A stretch of 64,000 bases of DNA from Undaria pinnatifida (taxonomy: Eukaryota > Sar > Phaeophyceae > Laminariales > Alariaceae). The notes beneath the pieces are model-generated. The model did not search any database. It was given only the letters and a program-made list of their open reading frames with translations, and had not been told where the DNA came from. Each line of letters opens with the position of its first letter. The stretch's first letter is position 1. The translations under genes were made by a program, and so were the position numbers. Positions 52,990 to 63,790 of the stretch are shown in pieces. Location: contig JABAKD010000010.1 of NCBI GenBank assembly GCA_012845835.1, positions 17,681,204 through 17,745,203 of the forward strand, given 5' to 3'.

Positions 52990-53314
52990 CATTTCACGAC
53001 TAATAGGTGCCAGGTAGTTCAGGCGAGCGAAGCGAGTAAAAAAAGCCTCCCCCGCCCGAGGGGGGAGGGCGCTGGAGGCGCCCCCGGAGGGCCCGCCGGA
53101 GGCGCCTCCGGAGGATCCTGCTGATGAAGGCGCCGCCGGAGGCAAAAAACACGCTATATTTAGTTTCATTTTTACGCAAGAAAAGCGCAAAAAAAAAACC
53201 TCTAAACAAAACAGTAGAGATATATATACGCATAAATTTCAAACGAAAACAACAAAAAAAGAAAAACTTCAGTTTACTACACAGAAATGCACAAAAATCT
53301 GGGAAGTACTTGTA
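52990..53314. other. GC-rich palindromic patch, no gene
   Basis: 53045-53140 is a GGAGGCGCC-rich stretch with several GCCTCCGGAGG-type self-complementary words. It can fold strongly. A-rich sequence follows. Confidence 0.45.
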
Positions 53315-53520
53315 GAACGTTTTTTGTTACTTTCTTTTTCTTCATCCCATTTATTATCCTCGCACTACTCTCGCCGTCCCTCACAGTGGGAAACTCGGAT
53401 CCGTGGTCACATAGCGGGTCCTCCTCCCCCCTCGTCCCCACTACGGTGCGTGCCTTCATTTTCATCGCAAGAAGAAGTCAGCATTTTCTTCCCTCGTTGA
53501 CTGGCGTCGCATGGTATCTA
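53315..53520 (-). mobile_element. Short dispersed repeat, family B, inverted copy
   Basis: The reverse complement reads CAGTCAACGAGGGAAGAAAA, GAAGGCACGCACCGTAGTGG, GACCACGGATCCGAGTTTCC, ATGGGATGAAGAAAAAG. Confidence 0.68.
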
Positions 53521-53989
53521 CCCACGCTGCTAGGCGCTCTCAGCAGTTGATCCTTTTGTTTTTTACAATTTTTCAAATAAAAACGCATGTACCAGGTAAA
53601 TCTACCCCGGACTTTGAGGAACGTGACAGCAATTGTTTTGAGTCGCCATACCACCTGGCGGGGATACGAGCGAAAAAGCGAACTCATCACCAAGATAGCG
53701 CGATGCACAAAATTATCCCTTCTTCTTTTCTTCTTTGTTGTTGCAAATAGTCTGGAGTGCACTGGCTTTTGAATATATTTTTCCCCTCGTGCGTTCACTA
53801 CTGTACGGGCAACGCATGACTAAAACACCTTACTGTGTTTGCAATGTGCCTCTCTGGCTCGGAGTTAGTCGCCTCAAAGACCGTTTCTCTTAGAGGCATC
53901 GGCTCGGACACTGGTCGTGCTGGATTTGGATGGGTGGAAATGTCAGTTTAATCTGAAGAACACACACATGAAACAAACGCTGTGTACAT

Positions 53990-54112
53990 TGTGTTCTCTT
54001 CACATTAAGCCGTTATTTTTACCCAATGACATCAAGCAGTACACCCAGAGTGTCCGTGCTGATTCTTCATCCTAGAAAGATACAAAGTATGTGTTTACAG
54101 ACCACATAATTC
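53990..54112 (+). mobile_element. Short dispersed repeat, family C, copy
   Basis: CTCTTCACATTAAGCCGTTA, then ATGACATCAAGCAGTACACCC, then GATTCTTCATCCTAGAAAGAT. Confidence 0.6.
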
Positions 54113-54559
54113 GTAGTCTAGAGTAAACACAAAAACAATCGCAAGATAATCAAGGTAAACCAATTGAAATGTTAGCGTACCGGGCACGAGAACACAGTGA
54201 AAAAAGCCAGACCCTAGGAATAACAATAATAAGAAAGAATGGGATGCAAGAAGATCAGGAAGGCAGCAAGGAGAACAACATACGTGCTGAAGAGGAACAG
54301 GTAATATAGCTGTTGCACGGACGAAACAACACAAAGAAGAGAAAGGAGGTACCGGCATGAGGCTGGCGGGGAGGGAAAATAAGGGAGCGAAGAGGGTCAC
54401 CAAAGCAAAAAAACGAAGAAAAAACGAGAACGGAACAAGCAACCAAGACAACAAGACCAAGTGTCATTACTGCCGCTTTCGCGCTCCTCCCATTGAACTC
54501 AAACGCAAACACACATGGCAAAAATTGCCACTATAGACTATAGCTGTAGGGTTCAGGGA

Positions 54560-56500
54560 CATAGTAGTAGCACGCGTTCCACTCATTATTAGTCGAACCA
54601 GTACCTTGCCGCACGATCTACTATCCCGTTTCTGCATTCGTCGACATATGTACCAGTGCGGCTGCCCCACCCCCGCCCGTCCCCCCGGTTTCCCCACTTG
54701 TCGCTGCTTTTGGCGTCCGCTGCTGCGTGGCGTAGCCAGCTCTTCTCCGCCTCGCCCCTGTGCCATCTTGTCATGAAGCGGTCCGCCGCGTCGACGACCC
54801 CCCGGTACCAGTTCCCACTCTTCTTACCCGCCATCGGCCACGGCACCGTCTCTACTCCGAACGGCAAATGGAAGCTATCCGTGGACTCTTCGATGGCTTG
54901 AATACCCTGTGATGTCGTCTGCTAGACATTGGGCCCAGTAAGTCGGCCTGGTCTCGGGTTCTTCCGAACATCACGCGATGGGTCAGCCGCTCATTTGTCG
55001 TCGGGTTTACGGCTTCCGCAAAGAGGAGGCGTCGTTTGCGGATGGTCGCCTCAACGCTCTCACATTGTGCCTTCTCGAGAGCCTTTTGACGTACGATATG
55101 AGGTGGTCGGTGCGTTGTCCGCGCTGGAAGGCAATGCCAATGATCCATAGGATGAGGCTGTGATGGTGTGCCGTTCGGAGCTCAGCAAAGTGCAATGGCC
55201 GAGAGTCCAAGTCACACACCCGTACAGCGGGGTCTCCATCACCTCTCGGTCTGTATTCAGCAGGCAAACCTTTAGGGTGAACGGGGCACCCTCCATATCG
55301 TACAGCTCTCCTGCTTAAATCGATCATATCATGCCCATGCGAGTCGGATCTGTCGTTTTATTCCTGGAATGATGTCGGCGCTTGCGTCGACAAGACCGTC
55401 GAGGTGCAGAAACTGCATCGTCTGCTTATACCTCTGGCGCGCTGGTTGGACGACGAGCGGTGAGGTCCGTAATGCCTGGTTGGGTGTGCGCAGCAGAATT
55501 GTCTCAATTTTCTTTCCGAGACACGGTGAGGCCTGCTGCTTCTGTGAGGCCTGCTGCCTCGAAAATGGTTACAATGACGGCCACCATCCTCGCAAAGCCT
55601 TCCGCCGACTTATACAGTGTCTGCATCGTCGGCGTACAGCATACCCCAGACCGACCCCCCCGTACACATGCTAGTGGTTCAAGTTCCACTCCGTCCTTCC
55701 CGAGGTCCTCCTCGAGGTGAACCGAGTCCCTCAAGGTGTCTGCGTCTTCACTGAAGCGTACCAGAGGACGCCATGCATAGCAGCGGCGAAAAGTACATAG
55801 AAAAGAAGGGGCGACAAAATACATCCATCCTTGCCGCAGTCCCTGGGTGACGTCAAACCAGTCAGATTGCTCACCGTCATCCGTACGCACGCGAGCTCCC
55901 ATGCCTTCGTGGAACTGGCGGATAAATGAACGGTCAACATCTTCGCTCTAGTACGCCGAAGCGTGCGAGCACCACCCACAGCAGCTCTCGGTCGACGGAG
56001 TCATGTGCTTTCGGGAGATCGATGGAGCACATGTACAGAGGGATTCTCCTAGCACGAACTGCGAGTCCACTGCTGATCGCGCGGGGCGAAAGCCGCCCTG
56101 TTCTCCAGGATTAATCCTTCTCGTTCTCACAAGTAGTAATTGCTGAGGCTGCGGCGGGACGCAACCATTTTTAACAATACTTTGTCTGAATGGGCAACGA
56201 GCGAAATCATTCGGTATCAGAGCTGTTGCAATCAGGGCGATCATTCTTTTTATGAAGGACCCTAATGGTGTTGCATATTTCCACTGCTGAGGGACGTCTC
56301 CCGTTCTCCTCAAATTGACAAGTAGGCTGTGAAATAGCGGATGAATTTTTCGGGGGGGGGTCAAATTTCAGTAGCTCGGCCGACAGGGAGTTTGGTCCCA
56401 CTGCTTTCCAGTTTGGTATACCCTGTACTACCGCAGTCTGGTCGGTTCATCTCCAAGCGATGGTGCTAACGGCCGATGCGGGAATTGACCGCTGACTGGT
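54560..56500 (-). pseudogene. LINE (non-LTR) reverse transcriptase, decayed
   Basis: Minus-strand fragments in order 5'->3': IPNWKAVGPNSLSAELLKF (about 56420), LLVNLRRTGDVPQQWKYAT, PGEQGGFRPARSAVDSQFV (RT finger/palm), [20 protein letters not shown] (motif before the palm), [62 protein letters not shown], then MTRWHRGEAEKSWLRHAA near 54780. The order is that of a LINE RT plus C-terminal region. Fragments fall in different frames with stops, and the YxDD core is damaged (CCTPTMQT in place). It is inactive. No endonuclease domain is visible upstream. Confidence 0.85.
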
Positions 56501-56841
56501 TGGACCAAGTTTAGGCGACATCGTATTCAGGAGGGTACCAAAATACCCCGCCCGTCATTCAAGAATGCTGCGCCCCTTTATTGTGTGTAGTGATGCATAT
56601 TACTTGACTTTTAGTCTATCTACGGTCGAAAAAACACAATGCTGCAGGATGTAGGACACACACCCCTTGCTTGTGTGGGGAAGGGAAAATTTGAGAATGG
56701 TTAGTGTGAGAGCCATTGAAGAGATGTACCACAGCAGTTAAAAACAAAGACCGTACGGAAGCGCATCCGATTTCCATCCAAACGTGTGATGTATGCTGCA
56801 TTGTACCTGGGGGCAAAAAGCAACGATAAAATGGAGTCGTG

Positions 56842-57098
56842 CTATACGGTAGCCTCCCCAACTTTTCTTCAACTGTATCACCGGTTTTGAAACCAGCTCC
56901 AGGCCGTAGCTCCTGAAATACGGTGCACCTTGCCAGACCCGACGTCATTGTTCGATATTCTTTTGCGAACAATAAAACACACTGTTGTCATGATTTTTTT
57001 TCATAGCATCCTTCCTCTTGTCGAGCAGCCATGAAACGTTCGTTAAACAAAATCGCCGGTTTGGAGGGGGGGGGGGGGGGGGGGGGGGGGTATCGTAG
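56842..57098 (-). mobile_element. MITE family D, copy 3
   Basis: Ends ACGGTAGCCTCCCCAA and TATCGTAG. Interior GTATCACCGGTTTTGAAACC, GGCCGTAGCTCCTGAAATAC and GAAACGTTCGTTAAAC. A 30 bp poly-G tract lies just inside one end (57065-57090). Confidence 0.75.
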
Positions 57099-57419
57099 AA
57101 TCAGTCAATGACAAATATCTGCCCATCCCCCGCCGCCGGTCGGACTGATCATGAAGGGGAGTAGTGTGCTTGGGGGTGGTGGTTTGGTGAGATAATATCA
57201 GGTATAAACATTATTTTAGCTAATCAAAGGATCAAACTACACCAAAATATGTTGTCTTCTACCAAGAATATCAAAATCGACCCCCCCCCTTTGAAAAAGA
57301 GAGACCACAAAGCACGCCCAACGCCGACGGATTTTCAGGGGGAACATGCACGTAATGGGAACTCCCGTGGGACACTCCCGAGGTAATTTCCTAATTTCCT
57401 TTGTAACTTCCCGTGACGC

Positions 57420-57620
57420 GTGCTACGATAGAGGTATATTACGGTATACCGTTTTTGGGCGAAATCACTTTCTGAACGACGGGGCTCCTTAACCCAAAAT
57501 CGTCGGGAAAAAAAAAAATAATAGGCCATTTTTTTGCATGATGGTTCTCGTTGTATGCCTCGACCATGGGATTCATCCGGTATCATAGCGGTTTTGTTTT
57601 TCTCCAAATCAGCTTTTGGG
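57420..57620 (+). mobile_element. Partial MITE family J
   Basis: GACGCGTGCTACGATAGAGG, GGTATACCGTTTTTGGGCGA, AATCACTTTCTGAACGACGG, CTCCTTAACCCAAAATCGTC. Confidence 0.6.
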
Positions 57621-57732
57621 AGAGGTCTTAAGCCCCCAAATTGAGGGGTAGTAATAGAAAAAAAAAGTGCAGCATCCCGTGTGGTTTGTGGGTGTTCTCA
57701 CAGGCCACCGCGGGAACAACTGGGTAGTGCCA

Positions 57733-58765
57733 TGGAAGCCGGTCGCCCTGGTGGCGTATATCAGGTTATCCTCGAGCCTGGTATAGGTCAGTTTCGTGAG
57801 TTCAAATCCCCCCTCGGCGAGTGCATACAAGCTGGGCCGGCCAAGAAACCCATAATCCGTCAGTCGGGCATATCTTTTGAACGACAGTGACCCACTGCAA
57901 ACTGAGCATATCCTAGATGCGGTGGTCATTTTAAGCCCTCCAGCTTGAGAATCTGCGAAGTTGGCGCCGAAAAAAGTGTTTGCCACTCACGTTTCCTAGT
58001 TTGAGCTTTTTTTCTTCATGATTTGTTTGTGTTGCTTTTTCTAAAATTGCTCGAAATACAAAGTGGATGGAATTGGCTTAATTTTTCTGGGCATGTACAT
58101 ATTGGGACGAGGAGTAGGGAGCTATGCTTTTCATTTCATGGGTCATTTCCGTTCGAAAGACATGGAGGAATCCCTGAATTATATGTAAATTTGTATGCAG
58201 AGGCACTCCGGTGGAAACTTGGCCATGCACCTCTCAATTTTCAAAGTTAGGACCTGAAACTTTGACACATGATTTGGATCAAGCTCACCAAAACAGTACT
58301 TGGCGAGCTCAAGAAGAAGAAAAAAAAGTGCCCACATACGGCCTGCTAAAAGTTTTCCATGGTCATGAAAGGGACGAAAAGCCAACGGATTTTCATTTTG
58401 TTTTTGAGCTCGCCAAGTAATGTCTTGGCGAGCTTGTTCTTAATTGCGTGTCAAAATTTCAGGTCCGAACTCGAAAAACTGAGCGGGACACAGCGATATT
58501 GGTTTGTTTCGAGCGTCTTGGCCGGCCCAGCTTGTACTCGAGCGAAATTCGTGGGGACTTTTTGCTTGCGCACAAATTGACTTGCGGAAAACGCGAGAGC
58601 GTGAGTTAGCAACACTCGATGAAAAATCGACGAGCAGTGGGATTGCTGAACCCTATGCGCGATAAAAAATGAAGGCAAGGACCGCGGGGGAGAAGGAACG
58701 ACACCTGCGACCACGGCTTGTCCAGAAGAAGCTGGAAAGTAGAAGTGTGCGCAAATATATATATA
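57733..58765 (+). mobile_element. tRNA-derived SINE interrupted by a DNA element
   Basis: The head GGTCGCCCTGGTGGCGTATA and B-box-like GAGTTCAAATCCC (57799-57811) lie at 57733-57827. The body resumes at 58535 (TACTCGAGCGAAATTCGTGG) and ends GGAAAGTAGAAGTGTGCGCA, then (AT)n, near 58765. Removing 57828-58536 restores the same order as in 4004-4309 and 16274-16563. Confidence 0.85.
57828..58534. mobile_element. TA-flanked non-autonomous DNA element (707 bp) inside the SINE
   Basis: Ends CAAGCTGGGCCGGCCAAGA (57828-57846) and TCTTGGCCGGCCCAGCTTG (58516-58534) are perfect 19 bp inverted repeats. TA flanks both sides (57826-57827, 58535-58536), while the uninterrupted SINE copies have one TA there. 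A TA duplication points to the Tc1/mariner (or PIF-like TNA) group. No transposase frame. Confidence 0.85.
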
Positions 58766-58779
58766 TGAATGGTCCTCGC

Positions 58780-58890
58780 GGGCTCGCATGAGGTCTCATA
58801 GGGCTTCCCATGGAAGACCTACGGGCTCCCACGGAAGCCCGCAGGAGCCCATGGTATACCGTATAGGATTCCCGACGGGAATTCCCGTGA
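58780..58890. repeat. GC-rich cluster of short inverted words
   Basis: GGGCTTCCCATGGAAGACC, GGGCTCCCACGGAAGCCC, GGAGCCCATGGTATACC and CCCGACGGGAATTCCCGT: several overlapping palindromes in ~110 bp. Confidence 0.5.
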
Positions 58891-59379
58891 GGATCCGGTC
58901 AGAAACACCATGATGCCAAACGTTGCCGCAGCAGCATCAGTTCCCCCTCCGGTTTAGGTGGGCCACCAAAAATACCAACCCCCATATAATATGATGTCAT
59001 ACAAAATGCCTGGTGCCAAACCATATGAAGAATAAAATTCCTTGGCTATGAGGGTAGGGACGCGGGGATATCCGCGCAGCTTGGGATGTTACTGTGGGTA
59101 CGAGACCGTAAATCCTGCGGGCTATCTCACCGAATCTGTATCCCCGGTAGTTTGTTGATTCCAACGCCCGTGCGTTATTCGCGCGCTGACTCGGGACGGG
59201 AGCAACAGGCCGAGGCCCACGCGCCACGTCGCCATACGCTACATCATTCTTGGTCGGCCGCCGGTCCTGCCAGCCGATTTGTTTGTCGTGTTTTCCTTCG
59301 CACTGGCGCCTCTCCATTTCATAGATTCAGGAACGTGATAGCAAGGGTCGACAACTATGATTATACACCACCGAGACGA

Positions 59380-60425
59380 TGGAATTGTTTTGCTCTTTGG
59401 AAAACCGACCCCCCTTTCCCCCCCCGCCGCACCACTCGCCGCTCCCAACGGGGCGGGCGGCGTATACATTGAACGACGGCCCCTATTCGCGTGTATGTGC
59501 CACTGTTCATTCGCCCTTGGGTCATGCAGGCTTGCCACTCGACGGCTGTCTGCCACGTCGGCCCCTTGCGCACGTTGCGAGTGCTCGAGCATTTTTGCCG
59601 GTGCATTGGTATGCACGTCTTCTTCACCCAGCGGTGGCTTCGCAGCCGCCTAAAGTGCCAAGCAACGAAAAATCTCACGACTGGCGGGTCCGCCGGCCAA
59701 CTATCTCGATGCCGGCCCGGCGTCGCCGTCAGCGTGGATTACTTCGGCCCTCTTCCGGCAATACCCCCAGGGGTAACACCTACGTCTTAGTCTTCACGGG
59801 GGTCGTTTTACCGCCGGGCTTACATCTTACGGTTGACGCCGCGTTCACCGCTGAGAGTGCCGCGAACGCTCTTGTCAACGAGCATATCTCCCTCTGGGTG
59901 TTTACCCGTGTGCACAGAATCCTCTCGGAAAACGGTCTCCGGTCTGCTCGAAGCTTTTCGCACGCTGTCTACCACCCGCATTCGAGTTTTCAAAATCGCC
60001 ACCACTTCCTACCATCCCAAAAACGACGGTGGTGTGGAATGTGTGAGCCACACGGCGGTCCACGTGCTCGCCTGGCCATGGTCGTCAATAAGCGCAAAGA
60101 CGTCTGGAATTCACCGCTCCCGCACGTCGAATTTTCTTTCAACAGTTCCGTTAGTGCCGCCACGGATTTTACGCCCAACGAAGTCCGCATGGGTAGGCTC
60201 CCACGCCTTTCCCTCCCAAGATTTTCAAACGCAATGGAGTCCCCGCACACCAGAGGTTTGGCTCGTGACCACCTACCTCGCCCACCGCGAACTGGTGACG
60301 GACCGCCAACGCCAAGCGAACAATCCCGTCCGCGAGCACCCTGCCCTCACCGATTCGCGCGTTGCCCACCGAAACTCTGCACAGCCCGACGTACTGCGCC
60401 CGGTTTCCCTTTATTGCAGTGATAC
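59380..60425 (+). pseudogene. Ty3/gypsy retrotransposon integrase, decayed
   Basis: In order: VPLFIRPWVMQACHSTAVCH and WLRSRLKCQATK (H2C2-type zinc-binding region, 59500-59660), VAVSVDYFGPLP (first catalytic Asp, 59727-59762), YVLVFTGVVLP, then ILSENGLRS where the second catalytic Asp is replaced by Glu. ATTSYHPKNDGGVECVSHT follows with the third catalytic Glu (59990-60050), then LPHVEFSFNSSVSAATDF, PNEVRMGRLPRL and LARDHL. The segments lie in at least two frames with several frameshifts. The element is dead. Earlier pol domains (RT, RNase H) are not recognised upstream. Confidence 0.85.
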
Positions 60426-60489
60426 GTTTCCGCCCCCTCTCGCTGAGGATTTGGCGGCGGTGTGTTTTCCCTGGTGTTTTTTTCGATAC

Positions 60490-60690
60490 GCTCTCGCCCT
60501 CCCCCCCCACCCGCTTTGCTGGTGGTACGGCGATCGGTTTTCGGCGTTAGGCACTTCCCTGGTCCTGACGACTGGAACCTCCTTCCGTTTCTCTCGCCCT
60601 CCCCCCCCACCCGCTTTGCTGGTGGTACGGCGATCGGTTTTCGGCGTTAGGCACTTCCCTGGTCCTGACGACTGGAACCTCCTTCCGTTT
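60490..60690. repeat. ~102 bp direct duplication
   Basis: CTCTCGCCCTCCCCCCCCAC to GGAACCTCCTTCCGTTT occurs twice in a row, nearly identical. It probably lies in the 3' part of the gypsy element. TTTTAATAAACC at 60752 may be its polyadenylation signal. Confidence 0.88.
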
Positions 60691-60898
60691 CCTTTTCTTG
60701 GATTTTTCCCGGCCGTCGTAGCCTCGCCGCTCAGGAGGTGTGAGAATGGATTTTAATAAACCACATCTTGGGCTCATGTTCTACTTCCTGGAACCGGGTT
60801 TCCCCCCGAACTTCCCATATTTCTGCATATGCGGCTCATCAGAGTGGGCAGGTGTTGTGGTATTACCTTGATAGGCCAGTGGTTACCTCAGCAAACGT

Positions 60899-61135
60899 GA
60901 TCGGAACGTATTCATATTATTTGTATAGCGTTATAGCGTACTGTAGATAGTGAAACATAGTGGACAGGGGGGAGTGTACCTTCCGAAGGTATTCATATTA
61001 TTTGTATAGCGTGCTGTAGATAGTGAAACATAGTGGACAGGGGGGAGTGTACCTTCCGAACGCATTCATATCATTTGTATAGCGTACTATAGATAGTGAA
61101 ACATAGTGGACAGGGGGGAGTGTACCTCCCTGGTG
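60899..61135. repeat. ~80 bp tandem repeat, three copies
   Basis: TATTCATATTATTTGTATAG, CGTACTGTAGATAGTGAAAC, ATAGTGGACAGGGGGGAGTG, TACCTTCCGAA. About 82, 75 and 75 bp units. Confidence 0.88.
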
Positions 61136-61599
61136 TCACCGGATGACATCGTGAATCTGTCATGGGAATACGAAACTGCCTTCCTTCTGGCTTTAAGCAA
61201 CAAACATGTGGGCAACAGCTAGGACTACTCAATAGGTTAGCATGCAGGGGATAGCTCGTGTCCCCGCCCCAGACACGTATCGCTAGGCACGTGTAAACGG
61301 GAACATTAAACAGGGAAAGGGATGAGCGGGTAAAATGGACGCAAACAACACAACGCATAGAAACAACTGAGAGACACGCACAGCGTGGGAGCTTTTGCCA
61401 CACGCAGGAGACACAAAGCAGGCCCCACAAGCAAGGCCCTTATCCTCTATCTGTCGTCGGCAATGGTGGCAATATCACAGTATCAGCCACCGCACTCCCC
61501 CGAGAGGGACGGGACAAGCACCACTAGAAACAAAAACGAATCCCAAACCAAACACCACAGGACAGGAAAATAGGCTCTCAACCAAGACAAAACAAATCG

Positions 61600-62650
61600 G
61601 ATTCGAAGCACAGCAGTTTCAGCAGTGTTTGCAGCCACATGGGCAGGTTCTACTTGCTGGTCGGCCTGATGCCTTTTTTTTTGTCCTGTCTGCCGTCTCC
61701 TTCCTGCTTTCTTCGATAGAGACTTCCATACTGCCCCCGCCCGTCGCCCGCGCTTTGCCTTGAACGCCGCCCATGGCGGACGCGTGGCGCTCCCTGCTCG
61801 CCTTAGCCTCCTTCTCGTGCCACCAGGCCATGAACCGTTCGGCTGCTTCGAGGACCCCTCGGCACCACTTCCACCGCCTTCTTTTTTCAGCTGCAGTGAC
61901 AATGGTCCATAGCACGGTCTCAACTCCACGATGCAGCGAGGAATGTTTCGTGGAACCTTCGGTAGATTGAAACACTTCAAGGTCGTCCAACACGCATTTG
62001 TGCCAGTTCTTTGGCGGTCCGCCTGATGATCCCGGGTTACCCGCCCACCAGGTATCGTCGCGGAAATTATCCGACTGGGGAGGTCACCTCCCGTTTTCGC
62101 CGTACAATTATTATTGCCCCGCGAAGAGGAGTGGACGGTCGTTTTTGGTTATCTCGCATTGTGTCGTCTTGAGGGCCTGCCCGTACGCGAGGGTGGTGTG
62201 GCGCTGGAAGCTAATTGCTCCCAGGAGGACGAGACAGCACGCCGTTCGGAGGTTGGCATTTCCCCCCCCGCTTATTGGATCGACGCCAAACACCCGATCC
62301 GTTTTGCAGGGTGTCAGTCACCTTGTTGGCCTTCAGCATGATGTGGACTTTTAGGCTGAGCGTGGCGGTTGTCTTGTCGTGCAGCCCTGGACCGAACCGT
62401 CGCTATAGCATGCCCACAGGAGTCGAATCCGTCGATCAATGCCAACCATGTCGTCAACGTCTTTATGAATATCGCCGCTCAGAAATAGGAGAGGTGCTGC
62501 ATCGACTGTCTACCGGTACCTCTGTCTTGCTGCTTCGATGCCGAACCGTGGAGCCCGGGGTTGTTTGCTCCCGTGTTTGGCAGCATCATGTGGCCTCCGT
62601 CTTCTTTTTCGAAACCGTGGGGCCTGCTGCCTCGAAGATGATCACACTGG
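61600..62650 (-). pseudogene. Second LINE reverse transcriptase 3' part, decayed
   Basis: Minus strand, in order: FEKEDGGHMMLPN and QSMQHLSYF (region after the RT palm, 62480-62640), SFQRHTTLAYGQALKTTQC and EITKNDRPLLFAG (about 62110-62200; compare CESVEATIRKRRLLFAEAV in the first copy), WWAGNPGSSGG, LDDLEVFQSTEGSTKHSS, VETVLWTIVTAAEKRRRWKW, MAWWHEKEAKASRERHASA (about 61800). Same order as 54560-55150 but clearly diverged, so an independent insertion. Multiple stops. Confidence 0.8.
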
Positions 62651-62657
62651 ACTGATT

Positions 62658-62901
62658 CTACGATATCTCCCCCCCCAAACCCACCATTTCCTTCAACGAA
62701 CGTTTCATGGCTACTCGACACGAGGAAGGATGCTATATGAAAAATAATCTTGACTTATTTTCTTGTTTGCAAAGGAAGGGCTATTTTATCGAACGACGAC
62801 CGTCGGGATGGCAAGGGTCATCGTATTTCAGGAGATACGGCCGGGAGCTGGTTTTCAGAACCGGCGATTTCGGTAAAGAAATGTTGGGGACGGTACCGTA
62901 G
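62658..62901 (+). mobile_element. MITE family D, copy 4
   Basis: CTACGATATCTCCCCCCCC to GGGGACGGTACCGTAG. Interior AACGAACGTTTCATGGCTAC, TTTCAGGAGATACGGCCGGG and AACCGGCGATTTCGGTAAAG. It sits directly at the 5' edge of the second LINE fragment. Confidence 0.75.
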
Positions 62902-63674
62902 AAGGACTCCCTGACTCTGTGTCATTGTCGTAGCAGGTTCCTCCGCCGACTTTGAGACATTGACAGGCGTAGAAGACGTCACAGGTGTTGCAGATATTAC
63001 ACATGTCAGGAGGAGAGGAGTTCATTTCTAATTTTCTGTTTGGGAAAACTCTACGACGGGAGTCCTCCCAAGCGGTAGTGGCGGGAAGCAACACCGACTG
63101 TAGAAAAATATCCGCGCTGTGGCGGCTGTGATCCGGCGCCGACAGGCCGTAGCGTCCATGCAGTGGGCGCTTGCGGAGGGTTCAGGTTTCCCGTTCCCGG
63201 GCGTCCTAGCAAGGGGCGAGATAAAGGGAGTCGGGCGCTAACACGAGCGCAGATGACCTCGAACCTCCAGACTTACTTGCCAACAGCGGGTGGGTACGGG
63301 GGACGAGCGGAACACGTTTTCACTCCTTCCGAGTAAGGGGTGGGCAGCTACAGTAGCTACCAATGGACGATACGGCCACATTGAGTACGTCGAATGGAGG
63401 TCTGCGGCCGTACACGGCAGACACGCAGGGGTGACGGTGTCAGCGGCGACGTCAACGGCAACCCAGCACTCACGCGACACGGAGTGCATAGACGCAGGCT
63501 ATTGCGCTTTGTCAATGCCGGAGGGATTTGAGGAGTCGTACGCAGCGTTCCCTCGGAATGACCAACGGCGGCCGAACCCGTCTGAGGGGGTCGGTTACAA
63601 GTTCGGGGAAAATCAGGAAGAGAAGCAGCCCTCATTCAAAATCGACACAAACGAGCGACATCATTGTGGTTCTC
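62902..63674. other. Open frames without recognised domain
   Basis: A 168-codon plus-strand frame (63290-63796) and a 92-codon minus-strand frame (63357-63635) overlap. The composition is GC-rich and protein-like compared with the rest, and 62902-63240 is also GC-rich, so a gene or retroelement fragment may lie here. I recognise no motif and see no Cys-His box or protease. Confidence 0.3.
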
Positions 63675-63790
63675 ACATTCATGCAATCCTTCGCAAAATA
63701 ACATTATATCATGTTCATGTCCGTTGTCACAGGACAGGCTCCAGTCACTCTGGAGTGAAAAAAAAAAAATACCCCAAGGAAAAAAGTAGA
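63675..63790 (+). repeat. Dispersed repeat, copy without (GTT)n tail
   Basis: TTCATGTCCGTTGTCACAGG, CAGGCTCCAGTCACTCTGGAG, A12, ATACCCCAAGGAAAAAAG. Same 3' arrangement as 8640-8700. Confidence 0.6.
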
